A stretch of DNA of 64,000 bases from Geomobilibacter sp964431365 (GCA_964431365.1 CAYSJJ010000008.1:14198-78197); one strand, 5' to 3'. Shown: positions 8,680 to 17,620, counted from the stretch's first letter. A program made the numbers and translations. The notes: generated from the letters alone by a model not told the origin.

Positions 8680-9426
8680 TTATATACGTCCTGAGGATTG
8701 ATCAGTAATTCCATCATTTCTGCTGATGCTCTCCCTGAAACCGTCGGCAAAATCGATGGCGCACATCTTCCCGTATCTGGGATGGGGGCCGCAGGCGACC
8801 CCTGCCGTGCCGAAGCCGCTATGGAAGATGTTCTTCCGATGTCCCCGGTCCGGCACCCCGTCGTTGATGATGAACTGCATGACCATGAGCCGAGCTTCCT
8901 CCGGTCCGTAGCCGACATTTTCGGCGATCTCTCCCGTCCATTCGCCATGCCGCTCGATCCGCGCCCGCATGCTGCCGCTCTTTTTCCCGTAGTGGCCGGT
9001 CGCACCGGATTTCCCCTGCTCACGGGCAAGTTCCGACGCTGCCGCGGCCAGCCCGTTCGACCAGTCGAGCTGAGGCTGCGGTGGCTGACGGGAGAGAAAG
9101 GCGATCGCTTCATCCACTACCCGTATCCCCTCCACGGTCTGCACGAAGGTGCGGGTGCCGGGGAGCCGATACCGCGTCCCCTGGAACTGGCGGCGGAAAT
9201 CCCGGAGAATGTCGGCATAGGCACGAGGGTTGGTGCGGGCGAGGTTCATCTCGGCGAGAACCTCCCTGTCGAGCGTCTCCCCGTGGGCGATGGCCGCTGT
9301 CAGCAACAGCAGGGAGAGGCAGAGTGGGGCGAGAAGCGTATGGATGAAGCGCGTACCCCTGATCTGCTTCCCGTGTGGAGCGAGGTGAGCCTTGACGAAT
9401 ATGTCGAAGTGTCGTTCCATGGACAT
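8680..9426 (-). CDS. secreted CAP-domain (SCP/PR-1, YkwD-like) protein
   Basis: A protein of about 248 residues with a hydrophobic export segment around residues 27-48 (IHTLLAPLCLSLLLLTAAIA). A CAP domain follows. CAP landmarks are EMNLARTNPRAYADILRDF at the start, SGATGHYGKKSGSM (the His of the CAP cavity), GEIAENVGYGPEEARLMVMQFIINDGVPDRGHRKNIF (Glu and second His) and a closing GVACGPHPRYGKMCAIDFAD with a Cys pair. Function in bacteria is poorly known; some bind sterols or act in the envelope. No strong ribosome site precedes the first ATG, so the true start may be internal at the segment before the signal helix. Monocistronic. Confidence 0.85.
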   Translation of the reverse strand: MSMERHFDIFVKAHLAPHGKQIRGTRFIHTLLAPLCLSLLLLTAAIAHGETLDREVLAEMNLARTNPRAYADILRDFRRQFQGTRYRLPGTRTFVQTVEGIRVVDEAIAFLSRQPPQPQLDWSNGLAAAASELAREQGKSGATGHYGKKSGSMRARIERHGEWTGEIAENVGYGPEEARLMVMQFIINDGVPDRGHRKNIFHSGFGTAGVACGPHPRYGKMCAIDFADGFRESISRNDGITDQSSGRI

Positions 9427-9635
9427 GGGGTGTTTATAGTATGTTTTCCAATGAGATGCAACCGGTTGCGCGTTGACCCGGCAATCAACGTTGTGCAGGT
9501 TGATGCGGCACCATCGTGCTGAGCTGGCATGAGTGCATCGTCAGGGATTTGGCGCTTCTTTTGCCAATGCTCGATGAGCTGCCTGTTCTGTGGGCAAAAA
9601 GGCAAAAGTCTATGGCTTTTCGCCTCCTCTCTTCC

Positions 9636-9743
9636 TTATCCCCAAAGTTATCAACACAGTTTTCAACAGTTTGTGTGGAAACAAAGCGGCAGTAGCGTTA
9701 GGTTTGCGGGTGCTCGGTGCTAACTCGCGAGAGTTTATCCACT
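9636..9743. promoter_or_regulatory. cluster of DnaA-box-like 9-mers
   Basis: The 543-base gap between the CAP gene and nrdJ has no convincing gene. It holds several near-matches to the DnaA box TTATCCACA: TTATCCCCA (9636-9644), TTATCAACA (9648-9656), TTTTCAACA (9660-9668), GTTTCCACA on the minus strand (9674-9682) and TTATCCACT (9735-9743). An AT-rich patch follows (about 9758-9792). No dnaA, dnaN or gyr gene is nearby, so this is more likely a DnaA-titration or regulatory site than the chromosomal origin; that choice is inference. Confidence 0.45.
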
Positions 9744-9910
9744 TTTTGCGTGTCAAGAAAAAACGCCAATTTGTTGACGATTTATAATCTACGCGGGCTT
9801 GTCCTTTCATCATGTTTTTGCGTGGATGAATTGACTGATTCCTGCAGAGTACTGTCTTTGCACGGACGCCGTTGTCGAGGGGTAAATTGCAGGGTCGAAG
9901 CCCCCTGCTG

Positions 9911-9950
9911 CGTGAACAAAAAAAGAAGGCCCGCATCGCTGCGGGCCTTC
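9911..9950 (-). terminator. rho-independent terminator of nrdJ
   Basis: Eleven-base perfect stem GAAGGCCCGCA/TGCGGGCCTTC (9925-9935 and 9940-9950) with loop TCGC. On the minus strand it is followed by a T-rich run (the complement of AACAAAAAAA). It sits 20 bases after the nrdJ stop. Confidence 0.9.
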
Positions 9951-9969
9951 AATCAGACCACATCACATC

Positions 9970-12204
9970 CTAAGCACATTCGCTATACCCGCACACCCGG
10001 CAGACCGCACACCCTCCCTCGTGCTCCACTATTCCGCCGCACTCGGGGCAGGCGCCCCGTTCCGGAGCCTTGGCTTCCAGGCCTGTGTCGTAGCCGGCCG
10101 CCTGCATGTGGGCCTGGATCGCCTTGGCGACCGCGTCCGCGCAGGAGAGGACCTTGTTGTCGCCGAAGCCTGACGGGCAGTGGCAGGATATTCCCAGGAG
10201 CTGCTTGATCACCTGACGGGCCTGCACACCGCTCCGCCAGGCCAGCGACACCAGTCTTCCCATGGCTTCGGCCTGGGAGGCGGCGCAGCCGCCGGCCTTA
10301 CCCATGGTGGTGAAGAGTTCGAAAAGGCCGGATTTGTCCTCGTTGATGGTCACATAAAGGGGGCCGCAGCCGGTCTGCATCTGGTACGTCCACCCCTTGA
10401 GCGCCTTGGGACGGTCCCGCTTGAAGACGTGCTTATCATCCGGTGCCGCTGCCGGCGCCGGTGCTGCCTTCTCCTCCTTCTTGCCGGTGGAGAGGACCTG
10501 CTCGTCGCGTGAGCCGTCACGGTAGATGGTTACCCCCTTGCAGCCGGTCTGGTAGGCGAGGCGGTAGACCTTCTCCACATCCTCCACGGTGGCCGAGTTG
10601 GAGAAGTTCACCGTTTTGGAGACCGCGTTGTCGGTGTGGCGCTGGAAGGCGGACTGCATCTGGATGTGACTCTCCGGATCGATATCGTGGGCCGTGACGA
10701 AGATCCGCTGCACATCCTCCGGCACCTCCGGGAGGCCGTGGACGGTGCCGTGCTCGGCAATCCGCTCCATCAACTCCTGGGAGTAGAATCCACGCTCCTT
10801 GGCGATCTTTTCAAAGATCGGGTTCACCTCCACCAGGATGTTCTTGTCCATGACCTGGCGGATGTAAGAGACCGCAAAGAGTGGCTCGACGCCGGAAGAG
10901 GCGTTGGCGATGATGGAGATGGTGCCGGTCGGGGCGATGGTGGTGATGGTGGCATTGCGGATCGGCGCCAGACCCGGCTTGTCGTAGATCGACCACTTGA
11001 AGTTGGGGAACGGGCCGCGGACCTTGGCCAGTTCGCGGGAGGCGGCGTGCCCCTCGTCGTTGATGAACTGCATCACCTTCTCGCCCAGGGCGATTGCCTC
11101 GGCGGAGTTGTAGGGAATGCCGAGGAGGATCAGCAGGTCGGCCCACCCCATCACCCCCAGACCGATCTTGCGGTTGCCGCGGGTCATATCCCGGATCTGG
11201 TCCAGGGGATAGTTGTTCACCTCGATGACGTTGTCCAGGAAGTGGACCGCCAGCGTCACCACCTCCTTCAGGCGTGCCCAGTCGAATTCCCCCCCCTTTA
11301 CCATCTTTCCCAGGTTGATGGAGCCGAGGTTGCACGACTCATACGGGAGGAGCGGCTGCTCGCCGCAGGGGTTGGTGGATTCGATCTCTCCCACCATCGG
11401 GGTCGGGTTGTCCTTGTTCAAGCGGTCGAGGAAGATGATGCCCGGCTCGCCGTTTTCCCAGGCCTGCTTGACGATCCGGTTGAAGACCTTGCGGGCATTC
11501 AGCGTGCCAGCGATTTCGCCGGTCCTGGGATTGAGCAGGTTGTACTCCTGGTCCTTGTCCACCGCATCCATGAAGGCCTCGGTCAGCCCGACCGAGATGT
11601 TGAAGTTGTTGAACATCTTCTGGTCGGCCTTGCACATGATGAAGTTCATGATGTCCGGGTGGTCGACCCTGAGGATACCCATGTTGGCGCCCCGCCGGGT
11701 CCCACCCTGCTTGACCGTGTCGGTGGCGATGTCGAAGACCCGCATGAAGGAAAGCGGACCGCTGGAGATGCCGGAGGTGGACTGGACCACGTCGTTGGCG
11801 GGCCGCAGGCGCGAGAAGGAGAAGCCGGTCCCGCCGCCCGACTTGTGGATCAGTGCGGTATATTTGACCGCATCGAAGATCTCGTCCATGGAGTCCCCGA
11901 CCGGGAGGACGAAGCAGGCTGAGAGCTGCCCCAGTTCCCGGCCGGCGTTCATCAAGGTTGGCGAGTTGGGGAGAAATTCCAGGTTGGTCATTATGCCGTA
12001 GAAGTGGTCGGAGAGGCCCTTCACGTCGGCTTTCTTGTCGAAGACGGCGTCGGCGGCCGCGATGGAGTCCGCCACCCGGCGGAAGAGCTCGGCCGGGCTC
12101 TCCAGCGCCTTCCCTTCCTTGTCCCTTTTCAGGTAGCGCTTTTCCAGGACGGTGATGGCGTTTTTCGACAGGGCGGATAGTTTTGCGGGTGATTTGCTTG
12201 CCAT
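9970..12204 (-). CDS. nrdJ: adenosylcobalamin-dependent (class II) ribonucleotide reductase
   Basis: A 744-residue enzyme that makes deoxyribonucleotides with a B12-derived radical, independent of oxygen. Conserved blocks are LPNSPTLMNAGRELGQLSACFVLP, SGGGTGFSFSRLRP, NPCGEQPLLPYESCNLGSINL (active-site region) and TIAPTGTISIIANASSGVEPLF. The C-terminal part has the TSCPD-type segment AGGCAASQAEAMGRLVSLAWR. It then ends in a zinc-ribbon-like tail with four CxxC-type pairs (CPECGG...CAVCRVCGYSECA), carrying the redox cysteines that re-reduce the enzyme. Start ATG 12204 follows AAGGAGAACCAGGCTT; a longer frame to 12294 lacks a ribosome site. Monocistronic, with its own terminator. Confidence 0.96.
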   Translation of the reverse strand: MASKSPAKLSALSKNAITVLEKRYLKRDKEGKALESPAELFRRVADSIAAADAVFDKKADVKGLSDHFYGIMTNLEFLPNSPTLMNAGRELGQLSACFVLPVGDSMDEIFDAVKYTALIHKSGGGTGFSFSRLRPANDVVQSTSGISSGPLSFMRVFDIATDTVKQGGTRRGANMGILRVDHPDIMNFIMCKADQKMFNNFNISVGLTEAFMDAVDKDQEYNLLNPRTGEIAGTLNARKVFNRIVKQAWENGEPGIIFLDRLNKDNPTPMVGEIESTNPCGEQPLLPYESCNLGSINLGKMVKGGEFDWARLKEVVTLAVHFLDNVIEVNNYPLDQIRDMTRGNRKIGLGVMGWADLLILLGIPYNSAEAIALGEKVMQFINDEGHAASRELAKVRGPFPNFKWSIYDKPGLAPIRNATITTIAPTGTISIIANASSGVEPLFAVSYIRQVMDKNILVEVNPIFEKIAKERGFYSQELMERIAEHGTVHGLPEVPEDVQRIFVTAHDIDPESHIQMQSAFQRHTDNAVSKTVNFSNSATVEDVEKVYRLAYQTGCKGVTIYRDGSRDEQVLSTGKKEEKAAPAPAAAPDDKHVFKRDRPKALKGWTYQMQTGCGPLYVTINEDKSGLFELFTTMGKAGGCAASQAEAMGRLVSLAWRSGVQARQVIKQLLGISCHCPSGFGDNKVLSCADAVAKAIQAHMQAAGYDTGLEAKAPERGACPECGGIVEHEGGCAVCRVCGYSECA

Positions 12205-12255
12205 AAGCCTGGTTCTCCTTGTATAGAGGTGATTTGTAGTATTATCAGTGCTTTT

Positions 12256-12300
12256 ACCACATCTTGTGCTGCGCGGTGAAGATAACCACAACATGTATGG
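12256..12300 (-). promoter_or_regulatory. candidate tandem NrdR boxes upstream of nrdJ
   Basis: Two related imperfect palindromes, ACCACATCTTGTGCT (12256-12270) and ACCACAACATGTATGG (12285-12300), lie 50-100 bases upstream of the nrdJ start with about 30 bases between centres. NrdR operators are paired 16-base palindromes roughly three helical turns apart in front of ribonucleotide reductase genes. The spacing and CACA/TGTG ends fit, but the second copy is degenerate and no nrdR gene is in the window. Confidence 0.35.
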
Positions 12301-12425
12301 GGTGTCAAGGGCTTTTTTGAACGGGTTCTAACCGTATGAAAAAACGCGACAAAGGCCCGTTTACGCCAGTTTCGGGCGGAGCGGCGGTTTACATTGAACG
12401 CCGAATGTGGTACTAATTTTCGGCT

Positions 12426-13511
12426 ATGACAAAGATACGCCGGCCTGACGATTCAGGGTGCGAACAGTGCGATAACAAGATTCTCCAGGAGCAGGTAAAG
12501 GCCTTGCGTGACCTGATCGAGGTGGCCAAGACCGTGGTCTCCACCCTTGACCTGGATACCCTGCTCCAGGCAATCCTGGTCAGTGCCATGCAGTTTGCCG
12601 AAACACCGGCGGGGAGTGTGGCGCTTTACGACGACCGGAAGCGGGAGCTGTCGCTTCATGCCCACGCCGGACTCTCCGCCGACTTTGTCCACCGGGAACG
12701 GTGGACCATAGTGGCTGGCGGGTTGACCGAGCAGGTGTTGACCAAAGGCCAGATACTGATCATCGAGGATACGGCGCAGGCTGATTTCTTCAACAATCCA
12801 TTGGCAATCAAGGAGGGAATCCACGCACTCATCTGCGTTCCTCTGGTCATTCACCAACAGATCGTCGGGATTTTGTACCTGGATGATTTTGTCCCCCGCC
12901 GGTTTGAGCGGTCCAAGATCGAACTCCTTTCCATTCTCGCATCATTCGCGGCCCTGGCCATTCACAATGCCCGGCTTCACAACAAGACAAAACTGCTGGC
13001 CATTACCGACGGCCTGACCGGACTCCATAACCACCGCTACTTTCATCAGGTCTTCGGTCACGAACTTTCCCGGGCGAAGCGCTACGGCAGCTCGCTGGCC
13101 CTTATCATGCTGGACGTGGACGATTTCAAACGTTTCAACGATACGTTCGGCCATGCTGCCGGCGACCGGATTCTGGCGACCATCGGCACCACTATCGCCC
13201 AGTCGCTTCGGGGGGTGGATACCGCTTTCCGTTACGGCGGTGAAGAGTTTGTCGTGCTCCTCCCCGAGACCAACCTGGATCACGCCCTCCATGTTGCCGA
13301 GCGACTCCGGATGCAGGTGGAACGGGAAACGGCGGATGCTATTGACAGTCAGCAGGTCGGCGGTGTCACCGTGAGCATCGGGGTGGCAGCCTATCCCGAA
13401 AACGGCTCCAGCCGCGAAAAACTCTTCAGCGTTGCCGACAAGCTTCTGTATCGGGCCAAGGGGGAGGGGAAGAATCGCGTCTACTGGATCGGTGTCAATG
13501 AAGAGATTTAA
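12426..13511 (+). CDS. GAF-GGDEF diguanylate cyclase
   Basis: A 361-residue signalling protein that should make cyclic di-GMP. After a short N-terminus with a CEQCDNK cysteine pair and coiled-coil stretch, a GAF sensor domain spans about 30-175 (PAGSVALYDDRKRELSLHA ... CVPLVIHQQIVGILYLDD). The GGDEF domain follows from about 185: ITDGLTGLHNHRYF, DVDDFKRFNDTFGHAAGD, and the active loop YGGEEF near residue 272. An inhibitory I-site RxxD (RGVD) sits exactly five residues before GGEEF, so product inhibition is expected. A TTTACA/TACTAA promoter-like pair (12388-12416, 17-base spacer) would start the transcript almost at the ATG, and no Shine-Dalgarno is visible, so a leaderless message is possible. 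Confidence 0.92.
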   Translation: MTKIRRPDDSGCEQCDNKILQEQVKALRDLIEVAKTVVSTLDLDTLLQAILVSAMQFAETPAGSVALYDDRKRELSLHAHAGLSADFVHRERWTIVAGGLTEQVLTKGQILIIEDTAQADFFNNPLAIKEGIHALICVPLVIHQQIVGILYLDDFVPRRFERSKIELLSILASFAALAIHNARLHNKTKLLAITDGLTGLHNHRYFHQVFGHELSRAKRYGSSLALIMLDVDDFKRFNDTFGHAAGDRILATIGTTIAQSLRGVDTAFRYGGEEFVVLLPETNLDHALHVAERLRMQVERETADAIDSQQVGGVTVSIGVAAYPENGSSREKLFSVADKLLYRAKGEGKNRVYWIGVNEEI

Positions 13512-14673
13512 TCCGGCCCGACAACTTTGTCTGACAGCCTCCCTCGCACTCTGCCTCGTTACCGGCGCCAACGCGGCATCGGTCTCTACGGATGCAGTGC
13601 CGTTACCCGGCGAAGGCCTGCAGGGGGTGCCGTCGCGCATGCTCCGTCCACTCGCCGGCGTAGAGGCAACCTACCGCGATCAGGTCATCAGCGAGGATAC
13701 GGTGTGGCGTGGGGTGATAGTCCTGGAAGGATCGGTCACCGTGGCCCCCCAGGCGACCCTGACGATCAGGCCGGGAACCGTGGTGGTGGCTCGCAGCACC
13801 GAACCGGGTGTTTTGGGCGGCACCTCCCTGTTCGTCCTCGGCCGCCTTGTGGTCCAGGGGGATGCCGAGCGCCAGGTCCTCTTCACCAGTGCCTTTGCCG
13901 TACCCCAGCCGGGTGACTGGTTCGGGATCATCCTCCAGGGGAGCGAAAAGAAGAACCAGCTGGACAATTGCCGTATCGAGGGAGCAGAGCGGGGAGTGGA
14001 GGCGCACTTTTCCACGTTTACCGCCACCGGAGCCGCCTTTGCCCACTGCCGCATAGCCCTGCGGTTACTTGATTCCCTGGCTACGCTGCGGGGGGTAGCC
14101 ATAAGCGATGCACCGACCGGCATCATGATCCAGGCCGGCGAAACCGATCTGCGGGATGGCATTATCAGCGGCGTCAGGAGAGGTGTCGTCGCCGAAGCCG
14201 GGTCGGTCACCCTGAGGCAGGTCACGGTTACCGGGGCTGTCACCGGTATGGAGGCGGAAGGGGTACGGCTTCAGATCAGAGGGGCCGTTTTCAGCGGCAA
14301 CGAATACGGTCTGAAACTCTCTGCCTGCGAGGGAGAGATTGTCGGCACCAGGGTGGTGGATACCCGTGACGATGGTGTCACGCTACGGCGAAGCAGGCTC
14401 AAGGTGCACGGCAACGAAATCGCCGGCAGCGGCAGGGTGGGTATCCGCATGGCCGACGACCTGGCAGCGTTGTGGGGGAATGTCATCCAGAAGAACGGCA
14501 CTGCCGAACTCTCCTATGACGGTACCGGAGACCTGGCTCTGCCCGGGAACTGGTGGGGGGGGCTTCCCCTGCAGGAATTGAAGAAGAAGGTTGTTGTCCA
14601 GCAGGTAGCCGACCCGCCGTCCAGGGTGCTCCTGACTCCGATTCTCGCCGCCCCACCTTCGCTGCCGTTCTGA
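13498..14673 (+). CDS. secreted right-handed parallel beta-helix protein
   Basis: A 391-residue protein with a Sec signal (QLCLTASLALCLVTGANA). Its N-terminal mature region has the pattern VWRGVIVLEGSVTVAPQATLTIRPGTVVV, typical of surface proteins with pectate-lyase-like coils. From about residue 100 to 340 it is made of repeating 20-25 residue rungs (NCRIEGAERGVEA, GVAISDAPTGIMI, GIISGVRRGVVA, EIVGTRVVDTRDDGVTL, GNEIAGSGRVGIRM), and it ends with NWWGG, as in NosD-like proteins. No catalytic residues can be assigned. The start at 13498 lies inside the end of the cyclase gene (14-base overlap), so the two are co-translated and the protein may be a c-di-GMP-linked surface factor. Confidence 0.8.
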   Translation: MKRFNPARQLCLTASLALCLVTGANAASVSTDAVPLPGEGLQGVPSRMLRPLAGVEATYRDQVISEDTVWRGVIVLEGSVTVAPQATLTIRPGTVVVARSTEPGVLGGTSLFVLGRLVVQGDAERQVLFTSAFAVPQPGDWFGIILQGSEKKNQLDNCRIEGAERGVEAHFSTFTATGAAFAHCRIALRLLDSLATLRGVAISDAPTGIMIQAGETDLRDGIISGVRRGVVAEAGSVTLRQVTVTGAVTGMEAEGVRLQIRGAVFSGNEYGLKLSACEGEIVGTRVVDTRDDGVTLRRSRLKVHGNEIAGSGRVGIRMADDLAALWGNVIQKNGTAELSYDGTGDLALPGNWWGGLPLQELKKKVVVQQVADPPSRVLLTPILAAPPSLPF

Positions 14674-14711
14674 AGCCTCATTCTGATAGCGGTTGCCTTA
14701 ATGCCGGTGAC

Positions 14712-15866
14712 ATGGTACGTTTTTTAATGCCGATTTTCTTGGATAACGCGGCCACCTCCTTTCCCAAGCCCGAGTCGGTCTACCGGGCCATGGACGACAC
14801 GATGCGCCGGATCGGCGTGGCGCCGGGACGCGGCGGTTATGCCCAGGGTCTGGAGTCGGCCAGGCTGATCTTCTCCGCCCGTGAAACCCTCGCGGCGTTC
14901 TTCGCCGCCCCTGATCCCGCCCGCCTCGTCTTTACCCACAGCGCCACCGAGTCGATCAATCTGGCGGTACGGGGGTTGCTCAAGCCCGGCGACCATGTGG
15001 TCACCACCACCATGGAACACAACTCCCTGGCCCGTCCGCTCAGGCTCCTGGAGCGGCAAGGGGTCGAGGTGACCTGGGTGCCGGCGGACCGGGATGGCCT
15101 CGTCGACATCCGCGACATAGCCGGCGCCTTCCGACCGATTACGCGTCTGGTGGCGCTGGCCCACGCGTCCAACGTCACCGGGACGGTTCAGCCGGTGGCG
15201 GAGATCGGCGCGTTGACCCGGTCCGCAGGTATTCCGTTCCTGGTGGATGCGGCCCAGAGCGCCGGCTGTATCCCGATCGACGTCGTCCGGATGGGGATCG
15301 ACCTGCTGGCGGCCCCCGGTCACAAGGGGCTCTTCGGCCCGCCTGGCACCGGGATACTGTACGTTGCGGAAGGGGTGGAGCTGGAACCGCTTACGGTGGG
15401 GGGGACCGGCGGTTTTTCGTCGGAACCGGAACAGCCGCGGGAGATGCCGGAACGCTTCGAGAGCGGCACCCTGAACGTGCCGGGCATTGCCGGTCTCCTT
15501 GCCGGGGTCGAGTTCATCCGGCAGACCGGTATCGAGGCCATTGCCAGGCATGAAAACGAACTCACGAAGCACCTCCTGGCCGGGTTGGCCGGGATACCGG
15601 GGATTACGGTCCATGGCGCGCCTTCGGGCCTGCGGGCGCCGGTGATATCGTTCTCGATTGCCGGGAGAGATCCGTCGACGGTCGGATTCCGTCTGGACGC
15701 CGAGTTCGGCATTAGCGTGCGGGTCGGTCTCCACTGCGCCCCCATGGCGCACCGGACCATCGGGACCTTCCCGGTCGGGACCGTTCGGGTGAGTCCGGGG
15801 TACTTCACGACCGCTACCGATATCGACACCTTCCTGGCGGCGCTGAAGGAGATTGTTGCAGACTAG
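14712..15866 (+). CDS. class V aminotransferase, cysteine desulfurase family
   Basis: A 384-residue PLP enzyme close to the SufS/CsdA group, in the subgroup often named EF2568-type. Key elements are FLDNAATSFPKPESV, THSATESINLAVRG, TTTMEHNSLARP (His that stacks on PLP), HASNVTGTVQPV, LVDAAQSAG (Asp for the pyridine nitrogen), and APGHKGLFGPPG with the Schiff-base Lys near residue 204. The Cys of GLHCAPMAH near residue 343 matches the catalytic cysteine of desulfurases. No iscU or sufU partner is adjacent, so sulfur delivery is inferred only. The start is uncertain between ATG 14712 and ATG 14727; neither has a strong ribosome site. Confidence 0.85.
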   Translation: MVRFLMPIFLDNAATSFPKPESVYRAMDDTMRRIGVAPGRGGYAQGLESARLIFSARETLAAFFAAPDPARLVFTHSATESINLAVRGLLKPGDHVVTTTMEHNSLARPLRLLERQGVEVTWVPADRDGLVDIRDIAGAFRPITRLVALAHASNVTGTVQPVAEIGALTRSAGIPFLVDAAQSAGCIPIDVVRMGIDLLAAPGHKGLFGPPGTGILYVAEGVELEPLTVGGTGGFSSEPEQPREMPERFESGTLNVPGIAGLLAGVEFIRQTGIEAIARHENELTKHLLAGLAGIPGITVHGAPSGLRAPVISFSIAGRDPSTVGFRLDAEFGISVRVGLHCAPMAHRTIGTFPVGTVRVSPGYFTTATDIDTFLAALKEIVAD

Positions 15867-15945
15867 GTGGCAGGCGTTCACCGCCGGATACGTGTCGTGA
15901 AACCACGATCCGATTGTCGAGTAACTTACGAGGAGATTGTCAGTC

Positions 15946-16221
15946 ATGAAGCGGCTCGTTTTCTGTATCGTCGGCCTGATGCTGTTCGGCCTGCAGGCTG
16001 CATGTTCACTTCCCCCGGAAAGACCGATCACCAAGGCGGAGTTGATGAGGGCGAACATCTACTCCCAGTTTACCGTCAAGGAGCCGCCTGAATCCGTTCT
16101 GGCAGCCCTGAACCGGGACGGAGAGGTGGTCGTGGAGGCCAGTTACAAGGGGAAAGGGGACTTTTTCCTCAAGATCATGGCTACGACCGACGGAATAAAG
16201 TACACCGTCATCGAGAAGTAG
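15946..16221 (+). CDS. small lipoprotein of unknown function
   Basis: A 91-residue product. The start ATG 15946 follows GAGGAG at 15930-15935. Residues 1-22 form a lipoprotein signal (MKRLVFCIVGLMLFGLQAAC), with the likely lipid-bearing Cys in LQAACS. The rest is a small charged domain (PITKAELMRANIYSQFTVK ... VVVEASYKGKGDFFLKIM) that I do not recognise. It sits between the aminotransferase and phoH genes on the same strand, with 79 and 82 bases of spacing. Confidence 0.7.
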   Translation: MKRLVFCIVGLMLFGLQAACSLPPERPITKAELMRANIYSQFTVKEPPESVLAALNRDGEVVVEASYKGKGDFFLKIMATTDGIKYTVIEK

Positions 16222-16303
16222 CAGGGCATGCCAAGATCATATCCGGGCGATTTACGGGCCGCGGAGTGCAGCGGGCACCGATTCCAGTTCAGCTAGGAGT
16301 TCT

Positions 16304-17620
16304 ATGAAAACGTATGTAATCGATACCAACGTCTTCCTTTACGATCCCCAGGCACTGTTCAAGTTCGAGGACAATACCATCGTCGTACCGATCACGGTGG
16401 TCGAAGAAATCGACCGGTTCAAGAAGGATATGAACGAGACCGGCCGGAACGCCCGCCAGATATCGCGCATTCTCGACGAACTGCGTCTCAAGGGCTCCCT
16501 CTCCGCCGCCGTCGACCTCCCGGAGGGTGGTACCCTGCGGGTCGAGATCTACGAAGAAAAGGTGATGAAACGCCTGCCGCCGGAACTGCGCGCCGACCGG
16601 GGCGACAACCGGATCCTGGCGGTGGCCGTGGACCTGCAGCAGAAGGAAGTCAATCGCCCGGTCATCCTGGTGACCAAGGATACCAACCTGCGGATCAAGG
16701 CCGACGCCATCGGCCTGGTGGCCCAGGACTACCGTTCCGACCGGGTGGAGATCGATGATCTCTACAGCGGTATGAGCGAAGTGGAAGTGACGCCGGACGC
16801 GGTGGACCGGTTTCATGGCCAGGGGTGGCTCGAGTGGGAAGGGGGCGGTTTCCCCAACCAGTTCCTGACCCTGCGGGACAGCACCAATCCTTCCCATACG
16901 GGCCTTGGCCGGTTTGACTCGGTAAAGCGACAGATCGTGCCGATTCGGCGCGTGGGAAAAGAGGGGGTCTGGAGCATCCAGCCCCGCAACCGGGAACAGT
17001 CGGTGGCCCTGGACATCCTGCTGGACGACTCCATCAAGCTGGTGACCCTGGTAGGGAAGGCAGGGACCGGCAAGACCCTTCTGGCCATTGCCGCCGGTCT
17101 CCACAAGGTGGCGGAGGAGGGGGTCTTCAACCGACTCCTGGTCTCCCGCCCGGTCTTCCCCATGGGGCGCGATCTCGGTTTCCTTCCCGGTGACATCGAG
17201 GAAAAGCTCTCCCCCTGGATGCAGCCGATCTTCGACAACGTGGAACTGCTCCTCTCCGGGCACGAGGCCGAAAAGCGGCACAGCAAGGGATACAAGGAGC
17301 TGATGGCCATGGGAATTCTGGAGATCGAGCCGCTCACCTATATCCGGGGCCGCTCCATACCCAACCAGTACATGATCGTGGACGAGGCCCAGAACCTCAC
17401 CCCCCACGAGATCAAGACCATCATCACCCGGGCCGGCGAAGGGACCAAGATCGTCCTGACCGGCGACCCGTACCAGATCGACAACCCATACGTCGATGCC
17501 TCCTCCAACGGCCTGACCTATGTTGTGGAGCGCTTCAAGGAGCAGTCCATTGCCGGGCACATCACCGTGCTGAAGGGGGAGCGATCGGCCCTGGCGGAGC
17601 TGGCGGCGAACCTGCTGTGA
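16304..17620 (+). CDS. PhoH-family ATPase with N-terminal PIN domain
   Basis: A 438-residue cytoplasmic protein, the PIN-PhoH (YlaK/PhoH2) type. Residues 1-140 are a PIN nuclease domain with acidic residues in YVIDTNVFLYDP, VVEEIDRFKK and ADRGDNRILAVA...TKDTNLRIKAD. The C-terminal half is a P-loop ATPase: LVGKAGTGKTLLAIAAG (Walker A near 250), YMIVDEAQNLTPHEIKTIITRAGEGTKIVLTGDPYQID (Walker B and motif III). The pair suggests RNA unwinding and cleavage. It starts at ATG 16304 after CTAGGAG. The stop codon touches a 124-base inverted-repeat element. Confidence 0.93.
   Translation: MKTYVIDTNVFLYDPQALFKFEDNTIVVPITVVEEIDRFKKDMNETGRNARQISRILDELRLKGSLSAAVDLPEGGTLRVEIYEEKVMKRLPPELRADRGDNRILAVAVDLQQKEVNRPVILVTKDTNLRIKADAIGLVAQDYRSDRVEIDDLYSGMSEVEVTPDAVDRFHGQGWLEWEGGGFPNQFLTLRDSTNPSHTGLGRFDSVKRQIVPIRRVGKEGVWSIQPRNREQSVALDILLDDSIKLVTLVGKAGTGKTLLAIAAGLHKVAEEGVFNRLLVSRPVFPMGRDLGFLPGDIEEKLSPWMQPIFDNVELLLSGHEAEKRHSKGYKELMAMGILEIEPLTYIRGRSIPNQYMIVDEAQNLTPHEIKTIITRAGEGTKIVLTGDPYQIDNPYVDASSNGLTYVVERFKEQSIAGHITVLKGERSALAELAANLL

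Noticed and set aside
9636..9792. Chromosomal origin of replication
   Set aside because: No dnaA, dnaN, gyrB, rpmH or parAB in the window; boxes are imperfect. Kept only as a DnaA-site candidate.
9610..9936. 108-codon frame on the minus strand in the DnaA-box region
   Set aside because: Overlaps the nrdJ terminator and the repeat-like DnaA sites, has no ribosome site and no recognisable pattern.
10636..11922. 428-codon frame opposite nrdJ
   Set aside because: Antisense shadow of nrdJ; no ribosome site or domain.
14555..14562. 8-G run in the beta-helix gene as a phase-variation tract
   Set aside because: Runs of seven or eight G occur several times in this GC-rich window, for example in pheT; this one is near the C-terminus and not exceptional.
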